Below are positions 32,279 through 40,777 of a DNA stretch of 64,000 nucleotides, one piece after another (the stretch's first letter is position 1; every line of letters begins with the position of its first letter). The notes under the pieces were generated by a model. That model had not been told where the DNA came from and made no database searches. It saw only the letters and a program-made list of their open reading frames with translations. Made by a program: the position numbers and the translations under genes. The stretch lies in NCBI GenBank assembly GCA_964576535.1, contig CAZNWB010000004.1:1-64000 (forward strand), written 5' to 3'. This stretch comes from 2-02-FULL-66-22 sp964576535 (GTDB taxonomy: Bacteria; Methylomirabilota; Methylomirabilia; Methylomirabilales; 2-02-FULL-66-22).

Positions 32279-32674
32279 CTAGCGATTGGCGAGGACCGAG
32301 AATCCCTTTCCACTAATCAAGCGTTCATCTGCGGTGACCAAGGTCAGGTGAAGAAGCCTGGCGGTCGCCGCAATCAGCCTGTCGGCCGGGTCTCCATGAG
32401 GAAGACGGACATGGTGTGTTTCCAGGGCGACCTCATGCGTGATCGGGGCTTCCCTTAGTGGAGCCTTCCTCATAGCCTCTTGGATCCAAGCGTCAACGGC
32501 TTTGTCCAGGAAAACCCGTTTCCTCTCCACGAGCATCACGAGTTCCCATGTGCTAATCGGCGAGAGCCAGAGCTCGTTCTCCTTGCTCACGATCGCTTTC
32601 GCCACGCGGCCGGTCAAGTTTTCCGGGGCGAGCAAGCTCCAGAGCCAGATGTGCGTGTCGAGGAGGAGTTTCAC
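32279..32674 (-). CDS. PIN-domain toxin (VapC-like)
   Basis: 131 residues from GTG 32674, overlapping the antitoxin stop by GTGA. PIN nuclease: LLLDTHIWLWSL (first Asp), STWELVMLVERKR (Glu), HGDPADRLIAATA (Asp) and LTLVTADERL (Asp) give the four acidic metal ligands. Probable endoribonuclease toxin. Confidence 0.92.
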   Translation of the reverse strand: MKLLLDTHIWLWSLLAPENLTGRVAKAIVSKENELWLSPISTWELVMLVERKRVFLDKAVDAWIQEAMRKAPLREAPITHEVALETHHVRLPHGDPADRLIAATARLLHLTLVTADERLISGKGFSVLANR

Positions 32675-32913
32675 GATCGAAGCGCCTCCCATTCTCGTCG
32701 GTTTACGACAGGAGACACGATATCGCCCTTGATCTGTCCGCTCGACTTCATGACCCCCAGCCAGTCTTCCGGCCGAGGAAGTGCCGAAGGAGGTACAACC
32801 TCCGCCACGGGTTCGCCAAACCGGGTGATGAGGACGGGTTTCCGCGTCCGCCGTACTCGTTCGAGGACCGCCAGACAGGTTGCCTTGAATTTCGAGATTG
32901 CGATCTTTTCCAT
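32671..32913 (-). CDS. Phd/YefM-like antitoxin of the PIN toxin
   Basis: 80 residues from ATG 32913 (GGGAGG upstream). IAISKFKATCLAVLERVRRTRKPVLITRFGEPVAEVVPP is a Phd/YefM-type N-terminal fold, followed by a toxin-binding tail. A Phd-like antitoxin with a VapC-type toxin is a common hybrid pairing. Confidence 0.9.
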   Translation of the reverse strand: MEKIAISKFKATCLAVLERVRRTRKPVLITRFGEPVAEVVPPSALPRPEDWLGVMKSSGQIKGDIVSPVVNRREWEALRS

Positions 32914-32939
32914 TTGGAAGAACCTCCCAGCCTGTGCGC

Positions 32940-32969
32940 AAACTACCATAGTCAAAGACCATGGTCAAA
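32940..32969 (-). promoter_or_regulatory. promoter with operator repeats of the PIN toxin pair
   Basis: Minus strand TTGACC (32968-32963), 17 nt, TAGTTT (32945-32940). Two 12-bp repeats, ACCATAGTCAAA (32945-32956) and ACCATGGTCAAA (32958-32969) on the plus strand, lie within it. Confidence 0.55.
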
Positions 32970-33076
32970 CCATTTCTGGGGCTGCAACGAGCCGTCATGG
33001 TCGGCGAGGGGCCGTTCGAATCGCCAGGTGAATCGGCGGACCTCACACGAATGGGTTCCGTGAACGTAGGCCCCCT

Positions 33077-33111
33077 AACACGAAGGCCCTGACCGGTGTC
33101 TGGCCAGGGCC
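33077..33111 (-). terminator. terminator downstream of tRNA-fMet
   Basis: GGCCCTG (33085-33091) pairs with CAGGGCC (33105-33111), with further internal pairing; TTCGTGTT follows on the minus strand. Confidence 0.6.
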
Positions 33112-33126
33112 TGCGGGAAGTTCGTT

Positions 33127-33203
<77 letters not shown>

Positions 33204-33208
33204 ACCGG

Positions 33209-33237
33209 ATACTATGCGGGCACCTATCATGTGTCAA
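33209..33237 (-). promoter_or_regulatory. promoter of tRNA-fMet
   Basis: Minus strand TTGACA (33237-33232), 17 nt, TAGTAT (33214-33209). The -10 box ends 6 nt before the tRNA, so the leader would be very short. Confidence 0.75.
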
Positions 33238-33261
33238 GGCCTTTCTCCGGTCAAAGACGCT

Positions 33262-33407
33262 AACCGCCAAGGCGCCAAGAACGCCAAGGCCGGGCCTCAT
33301 TGGGGGGAAGAAACGGAACTTCTGAAGGCCCCAGGAAGGTGTCTTCGGGTTTTCCCGTGGGGAGATCGGAAGTTCGTATTCTTGGCGACCTTGGCGTCTT
33401 GGCGGTT
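33262..33407. repeat. palindromic GCCAAG-type minisatellite repeat
   Basis: Left arm built of GCCAAG units (AACCGCCAAGGCGCCAAGAA...) and right arm of CTTGGC units (TTCTTGGCGACCTTGGCG...) form an imperfect inverted repeat around an 80-90-bp core. It reaches the rlmN stop codon. Confidence 0.65.
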
Positions 33408-34450
33408 CAACCCTTCTCCTTTTCGGTGCGGAGCATGCCGCAGGCGGCGGAGATGTCCCAGCCGCGGCTTTCCCGGATCGTGGCGGTGAGGCCGGCGTCG
33501 TGGAGGATCTGTTGGAAGCCCTCCACCCGTTTCCGAGGAGAGGGCTTATCCGGCAGGTCGGGGGCGGCGTTGAACGGAATCAGATTGATCTTGCAGCGAA
33601 TCCCCCGCAGGAGGCCGACGAGACGCTTCGCATCTTGCTGTGAGTCGTTCACCCGGTCCAGCATCACGTACTCGAAGGTCAGCCGCCGCCGGTTCGGCAA
33701 GGGGTAGTCGCGGCAGGCCTTCAGCAATTCCGCAATGGGCCAGCGCCGATTGATGGGCATGATCTGGTCGCGTACCTCGTCGGTGGTCGCGCTGAGGGAG
33801 ACCGCCAGGTTGACATTCAGGCCCGATGCCGCCAGCTTCTGGATGCCCGGCACGTGTCCCACCGTGGACAGGGTAATCCGGCGCGGGGAGAAGCTGGCGC
33901 CGCGCTCGTCGCCCAGGATCCGGAGGGCCCGCTCGACCTGCGGGAAGTTCAACAGGGGCTCCCCCATCCCCATGAGGACGATGTTGGAGATCCGCTCGCC
34001 TCGCTCCAAACGGTCTTGCAAGGCCAGCATCTGCCCTACGATCTCCCCGGCTCTCAGGTTCCGGCGGACGCCCATCAGACCTGTCAGGCAGAACCGGCAC
34101 TCCAGCGGGCATCCCACCTGGGTCGAGATGCATGCGGTCAGGCGATCCTCATCGGGGATCAGGACACTTTCGATTTCCTCCTCATCGGCCAGCCGAAGGA
34201 GGTATTTGCGGGTCCCGTCCAGCGAGCGTTGGACCTGCGCCACCGCCGGCCGGCTCACCCGGGCGCGGCTGGCCAGTGCCGCACGCAGGGTCCGGGACAG
34301 GGTGGTCATGACCTCAATGTCCAGGGCGCGCCGCGCGTGCACCCAGTGGAAGACCTGCCGTCCCCGGTATCGGGGCTGGCCCAGCTCTGCCAGCAGGGCA
34401 TCGACCTCCGCGGGCAGCAGGCCCACGAGATCAATCCGGGAATCGCTCAT
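33407..34450 (-). CDS. rlmN: 23S rRNA / tRNA adenine-C2 methyltransferase
   Basis: 347 residues from ATG 34450 (GGGGAGG 5 nt upstream). Radical-SAM enzyme methylating A2503 of 23S rRNA and A37 of some tRNAs. VGCPLECRFCLTG carries CxxxCxxC; MGMGEPLLN and SLSATTDEVRDQIMPIN follow, and ISAACGMLR carries the methyl-carrying Cys. The first Cys near residue 110 is embedded in ISTQVGC as in the family. Overlaps the upstream zinc-ribbon gene by 4 nt. Confidence 0.97.
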   Translation of the reverse strand: MSDSRIDLVGLLPAEVDALLAELGQPRYRGRQVFHWVHARRALDIEVMTTLSRTLRAALASRARVSRPAVAQVQRSLDGTRKYLLRLADEEEIESVLIPDEDRLTACISTQVGCPLECRFCLTGLMGVRRNLRAGEIVGQMLALQDRLERGERISNIVLMGMGEPLLNFPQVERALRILGDERGASFSPRRITLSTVGHVPGIQKLAASGLNVNLAVSLSATTDEVRDQIMPINRRWPIAELLKACRDYPLPNRRRLTFEYVMLDRVNDSQQDAKRLVGLLRGIRCKINLIPFNAAPDLPDKPSPRKRVEGFQQILHDAGLTATIRESRGWDISAACGMLRTEKEKG

Positions 34451-35085
34451 CGTCCTCCCCCCAGGCATGCCCGGATCCCTCCCACCTCATCCACGGCCGC
34501 CGCAGGAGCCTTCAGGCCGAGAATCCCGTCCCGCAGGACCTCTCCCTCGTCGAAATATGGGATCCCCCACAGCAGAACGTCCTTGATCGCGCAGCGCATC
34601 TCCAGCCCGGTCACGTCCACCCGCCGATCAATGACGGTCAACAGGTGCGGCTCGACGTACGCCTTGGCCTCTTCCAGGCTGCGGGTGCATCCCACCACGA
34701 GCGCAGGACTCGCGGGCTCCAGGCGGACTCGCTTCTCGGTATAGATCATCCCCGGATCCCCGAAGTAGGAGGCATTGTGCAGCTCGAACCCCGTAACGTA
34801 GACCCACTCGACCGGTGGGATCTGTCGAGCCAGGGCCTGTCGTTCTGGATCCTCCCAGGAGGTCGCATACTGCACGCGGAAGGCCCACAGGGGAAGATGA
34901 AGAACGGGTCGGTCCGACGAAAGAGCGGCCCGAGCGGTGGCGGCCTGGCGCCCCACGAATGCCTCCCCCACCACTTCATGTGGAACCTGGCAATCGTTGC
35001 ACCAGAACACCACATCCTGCTGCAGACCGCGGAAGCCTCCGCCGCACCGCGGACACCTGAGGGCCAGGACCGTGGCGGCAGTCAT
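34447..35085 (-). CDS. zinc-ribbon protein of the SPFH cluster
   Basis: 212 residues. N-terminal CPRCGGGF and WCNDCQ form a zinc ribbon; the rest is a soluble alpha/beta domain (HLPLWAFRVQYATSWEDPERQ, VTGFELHNASYFGDPG). No membrane segment. It shares with the next two genes a CPxCGG opening and a phrase of the type LPLWAFR/VYQPFWRF/YVPFYEF. Stop overlaps rlmN start. Confidence 0.65.
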   Translation of the reverse strand: MTAATVLALRCPRCGGGFRGLQQDVVFWCNDCQVPHEVVGEAFVGRQAATARAALSSDRPVLHLPLWAFRVQYATSWEDPERQALARQIPPVEWVYVTGFELHNASYFGDPGMIYTEKRVRLEPASPALVVGCTRSLEEAKAYVEPHLLTVIDRRVDVTGLEMRCAIKDVLLWGIPYFDEGEVLRDGILGLKAPAAAVDEVGGIRACLGGGR

Positions 35086-35086
35086 G

Positions 35087-36208
35087 TCACCCTCTCCCCC
35101 GGGACCCCCGTCCAGGGCCCAGCAACCACTCAGCCAGCCTGGCGCTCAACTCACCAACTGGGCCGCCTCCCCAGTCCCCCTGCATGATAGGCTGGGTGGC
35201 CTCTTCGTCAAGCAGGACCTCGCCCCCCTGACGGAACACGCTCCACCCCACCCACGCCAGGAAGAGCGCCACCGCACCTCCGACCCCGAGTGCAAGCAAA
35301 GTCCCCAAAGCACCGGTGACCCAACCGGGCGCGTTGCCCAGGGCGAGGCCGACCCCAAAAGACTCCCGTGCCAGGCGGCCAAAGCAGAAGGCTGCGAGGG
35401 CCAACGCCCCCATAGCGATCGCAGCCGCCCGCCGGATCTCGACCGGAGCCCTGGCGCGAAGCACCATCCCCGTCACCCCATCCACCGTGATCTCGTACGG
35501 ACGGCCCGCATGCCGGTAGCGCGCATGCCATATCGGGTAGTACAAGACCTTCAATCGCTGTTCCACGACACCGGTGCGATCGCCTTTGACCTTGATGCGC
35601 CGCTGGGAGTCACCGGCGAATCCGACTGGCGGCTTCGTCGGGACGAAAACGGTCGCACGGGTTTGCAGGACCACGAGGTCGAACGGTTCCAAGGGTGCTG
35701 GTGTCGGCCCACGCCGCATGCCCTCCAGCCGAATCCGGTCCACTCCAAGCTCGGACAGGTCGCAGCCCGGCCCGATCCGCACATACTCCTGCTGGATGAC
35801 CCGCGTGTCTTCCTTCTCCACGCGAGGCTCCAGCAACCAGCGCTGGAAGTCTCGGTTCTGCTCTCCATCCTCCGTCGGTGGCGGCGGGGGCTTGGCCCCT
35901 TCCTTGAGAAGGAAGGTTCCGAGACGGGCGCCGGTGAACTCGTAAAAGGGCACGTAACAGAGGGAGATCTCCTGGATGCGCCCGTGCGCGCGAAGGTTCT
36001 GCGGAAGCATCGGCCGGGTCAAGAACTTCTGGGCAGCACTCAGGGCTGCCTCCCGGCTGATGCCGAGGGTGATCGCGTATCGGGGCATCGCCCCTGGGAT
36101 CAACGCCAGGCTTCCATTACCGCAGTACCGGCAGATCACTACCCGCTGCCCCTCTGCGAGGGAGAGCGTCCCGCCACACGAGGGACAACCGAGATGGGTC
36201 AAGGGCAT
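35087..36208 (-). CDS. zinc-ribbon membrane protein of the SPFH cluster
   Basis: 373 residues. N-terminal GCPSCGG and VICRYCGN form a TFIIB-like zinc ribbon. Middle domain contains LCYVPFYEFTGARLG and YYPIWHARYRHAGRPYEITVDGVTG. Two C-terminal transmembrane helices lie near 262-280 and 300-325. Resembles B. subtilis YdjG-type membrane zinc-ribbon proteins in plan. Ends 1 nt before the next gene's start. Confidence 0.7.
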   Translation of the reverse strand: MPLTHLGCPSCGGTLSLAEGQRVVICRYCGNGSLALIPGAMPRYAITLGISREAALSAAQKFLTRPMLPQNLRAHGRIQEISLCYVPFYEFTGARLGTFLLKEGAKPPPPPTEDGEQNRDFQRWLLEPRVEKEDTRVIQQEYVRIGPGCDLSELGVDRIRLEGMRRGPTPAPLEPFDLVVLQTRATVFVPTKPPVGFAGDSQRRIKVKGDRTGVVEQRLKVLYYPIWHARYRHAGRPYEITVDGVTGMVLRARAPVEIRRAAAIAMGALALAAFCFGRLARESFGVGLALGNAPGWVTGALGTLLALGVGGAVALFLAWVGWSVFRQGGEVLLDEEATQPIMQGDWGGGPVGELSARLAEWLLGPGRGSRGRG

Positions 36209-36245
36209 CGAGACCTCAGCCTATGGGGATGTTCCCGTCAAAAGC

Positions 36246-36328
36246 GTTCGGTGGTTCGGGAGTTCGGGAGTTCGGTTGTTCCCGGTCAGAGTGAACCACC
36301 GAACAACCGAACCCTCGAACGACCGAAC
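36246..36328. repeat. palindromic GTTCGG-type minisatellite repeat
   Basis: Left arm GTTCGGTGGTTCGGG... (36246-36281) and right arm ...CCGAACGACCGAAC (36293-36328) are imperfect inverted repeats of about 36 bp around an 11-bp core. Single-stranded, it would fold into a long hairpin. Confidence 0.7.
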
Positions 36329-36344
36329 GGTCTGAATCTCTCCT

Positions 36345-37091
36345 TCACACCCCAGCCCTCCCCTCACCACCGACGACTGCCCAATACAGTGCCAGGGCGG
36401 TCAGGCCGACCGCTACCCCCGCGAGCCAAAACGGCGGGATCAGCACCGCTTCCAGGAACACGACCAAGAAGCCCGCGATCCCCGTCGTGAGCGTGATGGC
36501 CTGGGGCGCGGACGATGCGCGGACCCCCGGAGGCATCCGTTCCGGATAGACGCGACCTGAGCAAGCCTCTACGTTGACGGCAAGCCGGCCGGTGCCGACA
36601 GTCACGTGGACCTCGTAGAACGGCACGTGGACGAGGTCTCCCGCGGCCGCCGAGGCGGCGCCCTCGCCGTAGACGCGGTTGCGGGCCGCGACCTCCGCTA
36701 CGGTCGGCTCAACGAGACGGGCTGTCCCGACGATCGACGGGTCGAAGATCAGCTGCTCTGCATCGGGGGTCGGAAGATCGGTCCAGCGGGCCTCGAGCGC
36801 CGACCAGGCCGGAAAGAGTCGCGGGCGCCCCTGAGACGCGAAGCGCCAGAAGGGCTGGTATACGAGGTGGGGTGTGGAAATGTCAGATGGGGCGGGCAAC
36901 CCCTGGGCGTCGCACCAAAGCCGTAGCAGAGGTGGGATGTCGGCCGGCCCATGGCGTGGACGGTAGAGCATATGCAGGCGGACACCTGTGAGATCCAGAA
37001 CCAGGCTCGTCCCACAGAAGGGACAGCCGAGGAAACCGGTGGTCTCCTGGAGTTGGATCTCACCGCCGCATTGGGGGCAAGGAAGCTTCAC
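36345..37091 (-). CDS. zinc-ribbon membrane protein of the SPFH cluster
   Basis: 248 residues. N-terminal CPQCGG and GCPFCGTSLV form a zinc ribbon; middle holds LVYQPFWRFASQG and VHVPFYEVHVTVGTGRLAVNVEACSGRVYPE; two C-terminal transmembrane helices lie near 205-225 and 228-242. Same plan as the 35087 gene, so the two are probably paralogs. Overlaps the SPFH gene stop by 4 nt. Confidence 0.7.
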   Translation of the reverse strand: MKLPCPQCGGEIQLQETTGFLGCPFCGTSLVLDLTGVRLHMLYRPRHGPADIPPLLRLWCDAQGLPAPSDISTPHLVYQPFWRFASQGRPRLFPAWSALEARWTDLPTPDAEQLIFDPSIVGTARLVEPTVAEVAARNRVYGEGAASAAAGDLVHVPFYEVHVTVGTGRLAVNVEACSGRVYPERMPPGVRASSAPQAITLTTGIAGFLVVFLEAVLIPPFWLAGVAVGLTALALYWAVVGGEGRAGV

Positions 37092-38236
37092 GGCGTGGGC
37101 GGGCTGATGGCCTCACCGCAGTTGGTGCAGAACTTCGTTCCCGGAGGCACCACCGTGTTGCAGTGCCGGCAGCTGACCACTGCTTTCATATTCACGCCGC
37201 AGGCGGGGCAGAATTTGGCCTGGGCGGTGACGTTCTTGGCGCAGTGCGGGCACTTGTTGGCCACGACCAACTGGTGCCCGCAGGAGGGGCAGAACCGCGC
37301 CGTCAGGGGGACTTCGCCGTGACATTCCGGGCAGTTGACCGTGCCGCGCTCCCGGATGCGCTGGGGATCCGCGTCCTCGGGCCGCAGGGTCTGGTAGATC
37401 ATCCCGGGCAGCATGAGACCCAGCCCCGCCCCCAGTCCCACGCCCAGCCCACCGGCGGCCTGGCCTCCCCCGGCGCCGACGCCCGTCGCGGCATCCCCCA
37501 GGGCCTTGGCGGCTTTGAATTTCATGAAGTCGTCCAGGTTACCGACGGCGGCCATGCCCGACCGCTCGTCAAACATCCGCTGCACGTCGGGTGGCGGCGT
37601 GATGGCGTTGATGAAGAAGTCGATCAGTTCGAGCCCGTAACGCCGAAAGTCGTCCTGCAGCCGGGTCTTCACCGCCACACCGATCTCGTCGTACTGCCTG
37701 GGGAGCTGAAGGATCGTGTCCACATGCTCTCCCAGAAAGTCGTTGAGCCGGGAGACGATCACCTCGCGGAGGTACCCTTCCACCTGGTCCGAGGTGTACA
37801 CCGCTTGCGTGCCCACCAGGCTGTTGATGAGGAGCAGCGGCTGCGTGACCCGTGCCGTGAAGATCCCAAAGGCGCGCAGGCGCACCAAGCCCAGTTCCTT
37901 GTCCTTGAAGGCCACCGGCTCCTTCGTCCCCCACTTGAGTTCGGTGAACACCTTGAGGTTGACGAAGTACGCCTCGGCCCGGAAGGGGCTGGTGAATCCC
38001 CAGGGCAGGCTGAGGAGTTTGGTCACGATCGGCAGGTTCAGGGTGGACAGGGTGTGGCGCCCCGGTCCGAACACGTCCAGACCCTTGCCGTCGCGGAAGA
38101 AGACCGCCGCCTGGCTTTCCCGGACGATGAGCTGGGCGCCCAGCTTGATGTCCGCGGACCCTTCCTCCGGGATGCGGTGGACGAGCTGCCGACCATCCGG
38201 GTCAAACCACTCGATGATCTCCATGAGAATGGCCAT
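37088..38236 (-). CDS. SPFH-domain protein with C-terminal double zinc ribbons (YdjI-like)
   Basis: 382 residues from ATG 38236 (GGGAGGC upstream). Residues 1-250 are an SPFH/band-7 (virion core-like) domain: LGAQLIVRESQAAVFFRDGKGLDVFGPG, then YGLELIDFFINAITPP. A Gly-rich linker follows, then two double zinc ribbons with CPECHGEVPLTARFCPSCG, CPHCAKNVTAQAKFCPACG and CRHCNTVVPPGTKFCTNCG. This is the YdjI layout of Bacillus. It likely assembles membrane-bound oligomers with its zinc-ribbon neighbours. Confidence 0.85.
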   Translation of the reverse strand: MAILMEIIEWFDPDGRQLVHRIPEEGSADIKLGAQLIVRESQAAVFFRDGKGLDVFGPGRHTLSTLNLPIVTKLLSLPWGFTSPFRAEAYFVNLKVFTELKWGTKEPVAFKDKELGLVRLRAFGIFTARVTQPLLLINSLVGTQAVYTSDQVEGYLREVIVSRLNDFLGEHVDTILQLPRQYDEIGVAVKTRLQDDFRRYGLELIDFFINAITPPPDVQRMFDERSGMAAVGNLDDFMKFKAAKALGDAATGVGAGGGQAAGGLGVGLGAGLGLMLPGMIYQTLRPEDADPQRIRERGTVNCPECHGEVPLTARFCPSCGHQLVVANKCPHCAKNVTAQAKFCPACGVNMKAVVSCRHCNTVVPPGTKFCTNCGEAISPPTP

Positions 38237-38253
38237 GTCGCCTCCCGCCGTCC

Positions 38254-38781
38254 CTACAGGCTGCGCGCCACCCTGTCTCGATCTGCCACGCGGTGTTCGA
38301 AGTCCTGGAGCACCGCTTCGGCGGCGTCGAGCGCCTGCGGGAAGGCCGTGTCGTCGGTGGCAGCGTCTGCCAGGGTCAGGAGCGGCTGCCGCAGCCGGGG
38401 CGTCACCTCCAGCAGGTCCAGGTCGAAACGGTGCAGGGCCGCGAGCTCCGTCTCCCGGATCTTGTGGAGGTCGAAGACTCCGGCAAAGCCGTAGCGGGCA
38501 TGCCGGACTTGATCCGCCAGGGTGCTCACCCGGCGAGCCACCCGGTCGAGGGTCGGCAGCCGATCCAGGCGGCCGGCCTCGGTCAAGCGACGCTCCGCTC
38601 CCTGGATGATGCGGGTGAGGTCCGTGAGCCGATCCGCCAGGTGCGCCCGCACTTGCTTGTCCGTCTCCCGCAGGCCTTCGCGGTCCTGGTAGCGTCCAAT
38701 ACCCGGGACAAGCCGGGCCAAACGCTCCAGCCGCTCTGCCCAGCCGGAGGCATCCGCTGATCCTGAAACTGGCGTGCCCAA
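38254..38781 (-). CDS. helical partner protein of the SPFH cluster
   Basis: 175 residues if started at TTG 38781 (GGGGAG 8 nt upstream); GTG 38805 at the edge of a repeat is the alternative. Almost all helix, charged, with long amphipathic stretches (VRAHLADRLTDLTRIIQGAERRL, LPTLDRVARRVSTLADQVRHARYG). No zinc ribbon or membrane segment. It lies 17 nt before the SPFH gene, where a PspA homolog stands in the Bacillus ydj operon; homology to PspA is not evident. Confidence 0.6.
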   Translation of the reverse strand: MGTPVSGSADASGWAERLERLARLVPGIGRYQDREGLRETDKQVRAHLADRLTDLTRIIQGAERRLTEAGRLDRLPTLDRVARRVSTLADQVRHARYGFAGVFDLHKIRETELAALHRFDLDLLEVTPRLRQPLLTLADAATDDTAFPQALDAAEAVLQDFEHRVADRDRVARSL

Positions 38782-38804
38782 GTTCGGGTCTCCCCGCAAA
38801 TCCA

Positions 38805-38885
38805 CAATGCAAAACCAACAACTGACGACCGACAACTGGGTAATCGATGCCCGGTTTTCAGTTGTCCGTTGTCAGTTTTGCATTG
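38805..38885. repeat. palindromic repeat with CAATGCAAAAC ends
   Basis: CAATGCAAAACCAACAACTG... faces ...CAGTTGTCCGTTGTCAGTTTTGCATTG. The arms of about 34 bp are imperfectly inverted around ATCGATGCCC. MITE- or REP-like appearance. Confidence 0.7.
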
Positions 38886-38889
38886 GAGT

Positions 38890-39648
38890 TTACTTCAACT
38901 CCTGCAGATGCCGCCGGGCCGCGTCGGCCTCCTGGCTGGCCGGGCTGAGGCTGAGGGTTCGCTGGAAACTCTCGCGCGCTTCGTCCCGCCGCCCCTCCCG
39001 CATGAGCGCTATCCCCAGCTCCAAATGGAAAACGGCGACGGTCCCGTCCAGCTTGACGGCCTGTTCGAGCTCCTCCCGTGCCTCGGCGGATTTCCCCTGG
39101 GCCAGAAGGGTCCGGCCCAGGAAGAAGTGACCGTCCGGTGACTGCGGGAAGACGTCTAGCAATTTGCGGAACTCTTGAGCTGCCAGATCATATTTCCTTT
39201 GAAGCAAGTAGACATTTCCAAGGCCGAGATACGCCCGGTCCGGATTGATGTATTGCGGATTCGCCAGGGCCCGGCGCAAGGCCTCGACGGCAAGATCCCA
39301 TTGCTGCTTCTGCATATGGGCTAGCCCGAGATTGTAGAAGGCATCGGAGAGACGGGGGTCGATCTCCGTGGCACGACGGAGGGATGCAATGGCCTCGTCA
39401 AATTGCCGGTTGGTGAGGTAGGCGGTCCCCAACGCCTGATGATTGCGGGCGAGCCGCGGATTCTCCTGGACGGCAAGCCGAAGCTCGTTGATTGCCTTGG
39501 GGAGATTGTTGTCGGCTAGGGCCCCCAGCCCGATGTCGTAATGGGCCTGTGCCGAGTCCTCCCGGGCGACTTCGGCCTCGGGCCCGGCACACGCGGCCAG
39601 CAGCACCACCACCGCACCCACCGCACCCAGCCTCGCCAACGCCGTCAT
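38890..39648 (-). CDS. TPR lipoprotein (PilF-like)
   Basis: 252 residues. Lipobox LLAAC-A with Cys20, so an envelope lipoprotein. At least five tetratricopeptide repeats follow (AHYDIGLGALADNNLPKAINEL, NHQALGTAYLTNRQFDEAIASL, AFYNLGLAHMQKQQWDLAVEAL, AYLGLGNVYLLQRKYDLAAQEF, GHFFLGRTLLAQGKSAEAREEL, each split over about 34 residues). Resembles type IV pilus biogenesis lipoprotein PilF/PilW, but no pilus genes are near. Confidence 0.85.
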   Translation of the reverse strand: MTALARLGAVGAVVVLLAACAGPEAEVAREDSAQAHYDIGLGALADNNLPKAINELRLAVQENPRLARNHQALGTAYLTNRQFDEAIASLRRATEIDPRLSDAFYNLGLAHMQKQQWDLAVEALRRALANPQYINPDRAYLGLGNVYLLQRKYDLAAQEFRKLLDVFPQSPDGHFFLGRTLLAQGKSAEAREELEQAVKLDGTVAVFHLELGIALMREGRRDEARESFQRTLSLSPASQEADAARRHLQELK

Positions 39649-39730
39649 AGGATCCTCCGCTCATTCCCGGGCGTCCTACGTTCCCGGAGAAGGACGCTGT
39701 CTCTGCCGTCTTGGAGTGTGCGGCCGTCGC

Positions 39731-40774
39731 TCAGGAACCGCGACCTCCAGACCCGTCGCTCCTCGCCTGGTACTTACGGACTGCCTCGGCGTGCTGCTCC
39801 AACGTCCGCGAGAAAAAATGCGAGCCGTCGTTCTTGGCCACGAAGTAGAGGTAGTTCACCCGCGCGGGATTCAGCGCCGCCTGGAGCGATGCCACGCCCG
39901 GATTCGCGATCGGCCCGGGCGGCAGTCCCGCTTTCAGATAGGTGTTGTAGCGCGTCTTGCGCTTGAGGTCCAGGGACGTGATCCTCCGCCGTGGTCTGGG
40001 GACGCCGTAGACTGCCGTGGGGTCCGACTGGAGCGGCATGTTGCGCCTGAGTCGGTTGTAAAACACTGCAGCCACCAGCGGCCGTTCGCTGTCGAGCTTC
40101 GCCTCCTTCTCGATCAGGGAGGCCAGCGTGACCACCGAGTGAGCGTCCAGTCCCACCCGCCGGGCTTGCGCGCCCAGATCCTTCGGCACCGCCTGACGGA
40201 AACGGGTTACCATGGTCCGGAGGATCTCCGCCTCGCCCATCCCGCGGGTGAGGCGGTAGGTGTCGGGAAACAGGTACCCTTCCAGGGACTCACCGCGCAC
40301 CCCCAGAGCCCCCACGAACTGCGAGTCCGTCACCAGCGCCATGAAACGGTCGGCGTCCACCAGCTTCTCACCGGCCAGCAGCCGGGCGATGTCGCGGGCC
40401 GTGAACCCCTCCGGGATGGTGACCTGGTGAGTGACGACCCGGCCGGCCTCGAGTGTTTGCAGGATCTCGCGCAGCGACATTCCGTGGGTGAACTCATACT
40501 CCCCGGCCTTCAGGTGCGTAGGGGATCCCTGCATGTAGGCCAGCGCCAGGAAGGACCAGCGGTTCCGGATGACGCCGGCTTCCCAGAGCGTCTGCGCGAT
40601 CTCCTGAACGCCGGTCTTCGGCTTGATGTAGACAGTCCGTGCGGCGCCGGCACCCATGCCGGAGAAATGGGTGGGATCGGATTGAAGGTAGGTACGGACG
40701 CCGATCGCAGTCAGCACCACAGCCAGGAGGAGGGCACTCACCCCTCGATAGCGGGCGAAGAGGCTCGTCAGCAT
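39731..40774 (-). CDS. mltG: endolytic murein transglycosylase
   Basis: 347 residues. Inner-membrane enzyme that cuts nascent glycan strands. N-terminal membrane helix (ALLLAVVLTAIGV), LysM-like region, and YceG domain with the catalytic Glu in LASLIEKEAKLDSER, then VFYNRLRRNMPLQSDPTAVYG and NTYLKAGLPPGPIANPG. The length is typical. Begins 3 nt after the ruvX stop; ruvX-mltG is a frequent pair. Confidence 0.96.
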   Translation of the reverse strand: MLTSLFARYRGVSALLLAVVLTAIGVRTYLQSDPTHFSGMGAGAARTVYIKPKTGVQEIAQTLWEAGVIRNRWSFLALAYMQGSPTHLKAGEYEFTHGMSLREILQTLEAGRVVTHQVTIPEGFTARDIARLLAGEKLVDADRFMALVTDSQFVGALGVRGESLEGYLFPDTYRLTRGMGEAEILRTMVTRFRQAVPKDLGAQARRVGLDAHSVVTLASLIEKEAKLDSERPLVAAVFYNRLRRNMPLQSDPTAVYGVPRPRRRITSLDLKRKTRYNTYLKAGLPPGPIANPGVASLQAALNPARVNYLYFVAKNDGSHFFSRTLEQHAEAVRKYQARSDGSGGRGS

Positions 40775-40777
40775 CCG

